Below, piece after piece: positions 5,732 through 8,221 of a stretch of 8,221 nucleotides of DNA. Below the pieces are notes generated by a model. That model saw only the letters and a list, made by a program, of their open reading frames with translations, was not told the origin of the DNA and ran no database searches. The position numbers were made by a program, and so were the translations under genes. Origin of the DNA: Bacillota bacterium (GTDB lineage Bacteria; Bacillota; Clostridia; Oscillospirales; Oscillospiraceae); assembly GCA_029268085.1 (NCBI GenBank), contig JAJUHD010000116.1, positions 1 through 8,221 on the forward strand. Direction: 5' to 3'. Position 1 is the stretch's first letter. The number at the start of each line of letters is the position of its first letter.

Positions 5732-6223
5732 TCAGTTCTTAAGGACTTTGAAATAGATATATGCAAGAACTACCGCCGCACATAAAAGGACAAAAGCAAT
5801 TATTGCCTCCGTATTTGATATTTTGTCCTTAACAATATTGCCGTTTTTAATAATTTCAATGGAAGTGCAATGAATATCCACATCTCCACCGTGCTCGGTG
5901 CAATCGCGTGAAAAAACGCCCGTTATCTTTAGTGTATCACCTTTATGCTTATAATCGCCAAAAGTTTCTATGGTTTTTGCCTCGGTCTCGGTCATCCAGA
6001 TACCAATAGCGTTCGTGCCGTCGTTGATATTTACCCAAGCATAATCTCCGCGCTCGAGAACCTCGCCGATTGCCTCCCCCTCCACTACCACAGTCTGCTT
6101 GTCATAGGTTTCGGCGTTATTAATTAAGTCGTTGATACCAATTGTTTCCTCCGCGTTTGCAGGAAGAATAAAACAAACCGCAAATAAAGCTGCGATAAAA
6201 ATAAGCTTTAATGTTTTACGCAT
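5732..6223 (-). CDS. Secreted, membrane-anchored OB-fold protein coupled to trkH
   Basis: The 163-residue product starts with a clear signal peptide (MRKTLK, hydrophobic 7-20, likely cleavage after PANA at 24). An extracytoplasmic domain (about 25-135) follows, with the feel of a small OB-fold of the tRNA_anti-like/YdeI kind: NDLINNAETYDKQTVVVEGE, YAWVNINDGTNAIGIW, KGDTLKITGVF. One hydrophobic helix (about 139-157) ends in a basic tail, giving a type I membrane protein with the OB domain outside. The segment C108-x-x-H111-G-G-D114-x-D116-x-H118-C119 is rich in possible metal or disulfide residues. The start codon lies inside the end of trkH (16-base overlap) and its GGAGG sits 12 bases upstream within trkH, so coupling is likely. 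Such OB domains are often annotated as nucleic-acid binding, which makes little sense outside the cell. A role with TrkH or at the envelope is inferred from context only. Confidence 0.8.
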   Translation of the reverse strand: MRKTLKLIFIAALFAVCFILPANAEETIGINDLINNAETYDKQTVVVEGEAIGEVLERGDYAWVNINDGTNAIGIWMTETEAKTIETFGDYKHKGDTLKITGVFSRDCTEHGGDVDIHCTSIEIIKNGNIVKDKISNTEAIIAFVLLCAAVVLAYIYFKVLKN

Positions 6224-7737
6224 AATTTTTTAACGCCTCCGATTAAAAATCCGAACAGAGCGAAGACGGAAATGAATTCAAGTCTGCCGAGGTACATGGC
6301 GAGAATATACTGCACCTTCAAAATAGCCGGCATCGTCGCGGCCGTAACGCCGATGCTCAGGCCGACATTGCCCGTCACCGAAGCAGCCTCGAAGGCCGAT
6401 TCTGCGAGGGGATACCCGTAAAATACCCCAAGAAGCGTGGTTATCGCAAACAACACAACATAGCAAATGATAATTAGCGCAGAGGCTTTGACGGTTCCGT
6501 CGTCCAATACATAGTCCTTTATATGGTGATATTTAACGGTCCTTACGTTTCTTTCAGGAGAAAGGATCTTTTTTATATCTGCAATTATCCCTTTGAAAAC
6601 TATACCGACTCTCAGGCCCTTAAAGCCGCCTGCGGTTGAACAGGCGGAGCCGCCGATCAGCATAGCTATAACCATAACAAGGATACCGAAATCGCCCCAC
6701 TCATTTGCAAACTGCCTTGCATATACATTGCCGAAGCCGGTAGTTGTATGTGCTGACAGAACATTATATACGACCCGCCTGAAGCTTGAAACGGCATTCG
6801 TATAAATGCCTGTCTGAGAAAGCTTCACAACCGCAAACGCTGTCAGCAGGAACGATGTTATAAAGAAGCTCTGAGTCTCTATGTTTTTGACCATCTCTTT
6901 TTTCTTTCCCTGCCAGATGGCGTAATGCAACCCGAAGTTCAGAGAGCCGAGAACGAAGAAAATAATTGTAATGACCTCGTACGCAAAGCTGTGATAATAC
7001 ATCATGTTCTGTGTATTAGGCGCAAATCCGCCCGTGCTCCATGCGGATTCAAAGATATAAAGGCCATGCAGGAAAGCCGGAAGAGGCGAAAGGCCGATGA
7101 ACATGCCGCATATCCAGAGCGCCACAGTTCCGGCAAACAGGTAGATCACGCTGATTTTCCAGATGATGCGTGTGGTGTCCTTGACATTCGGAACAAGCCT
7201 AATGTCTTTTCCTTCGCCGCAATATATTTTATAGGCTCCGCCGACATGTTTGCCAAGAAAGCTCAGAGCCAGAACGACCATGCCCTGACCGCCTATAAAG
7301 GTCAGCATATGCCGCCACATATTCAGTCCGGTCGAGAGATGATCCAGATCCTGTGTCAGAATCATGCCTGTTGTCGTAAAGCCGCTCATAACATCAAAGC
7401 AGCCGTCAAGAAGACTCTTTGTGTGCCCACTCAGAAGATATGGAATTGAGCAAAGAAACATCAGCATGATCCACGACAGTGCCGCGATAATAAAGCCGAA
7501 TTTCCAGTCTACCTGCAAATTGTCCGTACGCGTTCTTCTGCCAAGCAACATCAGCAACAAACCGACAATTACCGTAAAAGACATGCTTATCGTAAAATCC
7601 AGCGCCGGAGTCCATTCCGCCATCAGCAGCGATGTCAGAAGCGGGATGCCCATAAGCAGAGCAGTGCCAAGGACGATGTACCCGGTATAATAACTGATAA
7701 TATAAATACTTGGATAACGTATTTGAGACTTTGTCAT
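6208..7737 (-). CDS. trkH: TrkH/KtrB-family potassium uptake protein, membrane subunit
   Basis: TrkH forms the K+-conducting pore and is gated by the cytoplasmic RCK protein TrkA encoded just upstream. The 509-residue protein shows the fourfold M1-P-M2 architecture: filter segments SGFTTTGMI (118-126), SAWSTGGFAP (231-240), AHTTTGFGNV (329-338) and AASVTGNVGLS (451-461), each with the selectivity glycine, as expected for K+ rather than Na+ selectivity. GGSACSTAGGFKGLRVGIVFKG (362-383) is another family signature. Length is close to E. coli TrkH (483). A TTG at 7752 would add five residues, but the ATG at 7737 is chosen because it lies 4 bases after the stop of the preceding small gene, with GGTGA just upstream. 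Its own ribosome site is weak, suggesting dependence on translation of the small gene. The 3' end overlaps the OB-fold gene by 16 bases. Confidence 0.95.
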   Translation of the reverse strand: MTKSQIRYPSIYIISYYTGYIVLGTALLMGIPLLTSLLMAEWTPALDFTISMSFTVIVGLLLMLLGRRTRTDNLQVDWKFGFIIAALSWIMLMFLCSIPYLLSGHTKSLLDGCFDVMSGFTTTGMILTQDLDHLSTGLNMWRHMLTFIGGQGMVVLALSFLGKHVGGAYKIYCGEGKDIRLVPNVKDTTRIIWKISVIYLFAGTVALWICGMFIGLSPLPAFLHGLYIFESAWSTGGFAPNTQNMMYYHSFAYEVITIIFFVLGSLNFGLHYAIWQGKKKEMVKNIETQSFFITSFLLTAFAVVKLSQTGIYTNAVSSFRRVVYNVLSAHTTTGFGNVYARQFANEWGDFGILVMVIAMLIGGSACSTAGGFKGLRVGIVFKGIIADIKKILSPERNVRTVKYHHIKDYVLDDGTVKASALIIICYVVLFAITTLLGVFYGYPLAESAFEAASVTGNVGLSIGVTAATMPAILKVQYILAMYLGRLEFISVFALFGFLIGGVKKLCVKH

Positions 7738-7741
7738 ATCA

Positions 7742-7846
7742 TCACCGCGCAATCAGGAATACAAGAACAATAAGTACACCGCAGTATAAAGCGGCATAAA
7801 TTATCTCTGTTATCAGCCCTTTAGCCTCGTTTTTTCTGTTTCGCAT
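7742..7846 (-). CDS. 34-residue single-helix membrane protein between trkA and trkH
   Basis: This short gene begins MRNRKNEAKG and then has one hydrophobic helix (residues 11-33, LITEIIYAALY followed by CGVLIVLVFLIA) and a final Arg. The basic head predicts the N-terminus in the cytoplasm. Evidence that it is real: GGAGGAG at 7853-7859 with ideal spacing to its ATG; a start inside the trkA end (26-base overlap, different frame); a stop only 4 bases before the trkH ATG; and otherwise an unexplained 83-base gap between two tightly coupled genes. I recognise no named family. By analogy, KdpF is a roughly 29-residue single-helix subunit stabilising the Kdp K+ pump, so an accessory peptide of the TrkH complex is a reasonable inference. 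Translation of it may also mainly deliver ribosomes to trkH. Confidence 0.72.
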   Translation of the reverse strand: MRNRKNEAKGLITEIIYAALYCGVLIVLVFLIAR

Positions 7847-8221
7847 ACTGAGCTCCTCCGCTAAAAAGCTTTTTTATCTCGGGAAAAGTTGAACGTGTAG
7901 TGATTATATGTACATTGTCGTTGAGCAGTATCTGCGTGTCGCCCCTGGGGAATATAATTTTATCGTCCCGCAGAATGGATGCGAGTACGCATTCGGGAGG
8001 CATCGTAAGTTCTCTGACAAACTTGTTGAGCCAGCGATTGTGTTCATTTACCTGAACTTCGACTAATATCATTGCTCCTTTGTCAAATGTCTGCACAATC
8101 CTGCAAACGTCCCGGTCGAACTCATATTCAATGAGATTTGCGATAACCGCCGTACTGCAAACGGTCTGATCGACTCCAAGCGCTTTGAAGGTCGCAATGT
8201 TCTTAGGATTGTTGATACGCG
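7821..8221 (-). CDS. trkA: TrkA, RCK-domain regulatory subunit of Trk potassium uptake; 5' part outside the window
   Basis: TrkA is a peripheral cytoplasmic protein that binds NAD(H) and nucleotides and gates TrkH. The visible 132 residues, open from the window edge, start RINNPKNIATFKALGVDQTV and continue CSTAVIANLIEYEF, the conserved end of an RCK_N (TrkA-N) domain. A linker helix and an RCK_C domain (about residues 53-121 of the fragment) follow: GAMILVEVQVNEHN, CVLASILRDDKIIFPRGDTQ and DNVHIITTRSTFPEIKKLF. A basic tail, KQKKRG, precedes the TAA. The nucleotide-binding GxGxxG region is beyond the edge, so I cannot tell whether the protein has one RCK unit or two; the end after one RCK_C fits the single-RCK form common in Firmicutes, or the second half of a tandem. 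A GTG at 8096 is internal and not the start. The last codons carry the ribosome site and start of the small membrane protein. Confidence 0.93.
   Translation of the reverse strand, partial: RINNPKNIATFKALGVDQTVCSTAVIANLIEYEFDRDVCRIVQTFDKGAMILVEVQVNEHNRWLNKFVRELTMPPECVLASILRDDKIIFPRGDTQILLNDNVHIITTRSTFPEIKKLFSGGAQYAKQKKRG
7853..7859 (-). promoter_or_regulatory. Ribosome binding site of the 34-aa membrane protein, inside trkA
   Basis: On the minus strand GGAGGAG lies 6 bases before the ATG at 7846 (8 bases counted from GGAGG). It is the strongest Shine-Dalgarno match in the trk cluster, yet sits inside the last trkA codons. No other start codon nearby would use it, which argues that the small frame is translated. 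Confidence 0.75.

Noticed and set aside
6925..7449. Plus-strand open frame of 174 codons inside trkH
   Set aside because: Antisense shadow of a well-conserved TrkH reading; low-complexity composition and no family resemblance.
7738..7752. Longer trkH starting at TTG 7752
   Set aside because: A rare start codon overlapping the small gene stop; the ATG at 7737 with stop-start coupling is a better fit.
1..8221. CRISPR array, tRNA or rRNA gene
   Set aside because: No regularly spaced repeats of about 30 bases, no cloverleaf with a TTCGA-type arm in proper context and no rRNA-like sequence were seen; the array is expected beyond the left edge.

Overview
The window looks like a chromosome segment from an anaerobic Firmicute of the Clostridia, probably Oscillospiraceae/Ruminococcaceae-like. 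The evidence is strong AGGAGG-type ribosome sites, moderate base composition, clostridial-style Trk and sensor proteins, and a type I-C cas operon. This placement is inferred from protein style, not from a marker gene. Every supported gene lies on the minus strand, so transcription runs right to left.

Right half (about 3294-8221), potassium uptake and its control. In transcription order: the 3' part of trkA (RCK regulatory subunit, entering from the right edge); a 34-residue single-helix membrane protein overlapping the trkA end; trkH (K+-translocating subunit); a secreted, membrane-anchored OB-fold protein overlapping the trkH end; then a 176-base spacer with two promoter-like sites and two inverted repeats; then a shortened KdpD-like sensor kinase and its KdpE-like response regulator, which abut with no gap. 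The first four genes are tightly overlapped and probably translationally coupled. kdpDE can be read through from them or started separately. No kdpFABC pump is visible, so the natural inference is that this KdpDE pair serves a Trk system. The kinase lacks the cytoplasmic N-terminal KdpD/Usp region of classical KdpD.

Middle (2736-3293), a gene-free seam. It holds a good intrinsic terminator for the kdpE side, a second weak hairpin, a nested inverted repeat, a short plus-strand reading frame resembling part of an IS110-family transposase, and a long upstream region for cas3 without a convincing promoter.

Left (1-2735), the head of a type I-C CRISPR-Cas operon: cas3 (HD nuclease plus helicase), then cas5c cut by the left edge. 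The remaining cas genes and any repeat array would lie further left, outside the window. No CRISPR array, tRNA, rRNA or intact insertion sequence is present.

The most novel candidates are the 34-aa membrane peptide encoded between trkA and trkH, and the exported OB-fold protein coupled to trkH. Together they suggest a Trk complex with extra small subunits controlled by a reduced KdpDE pair.
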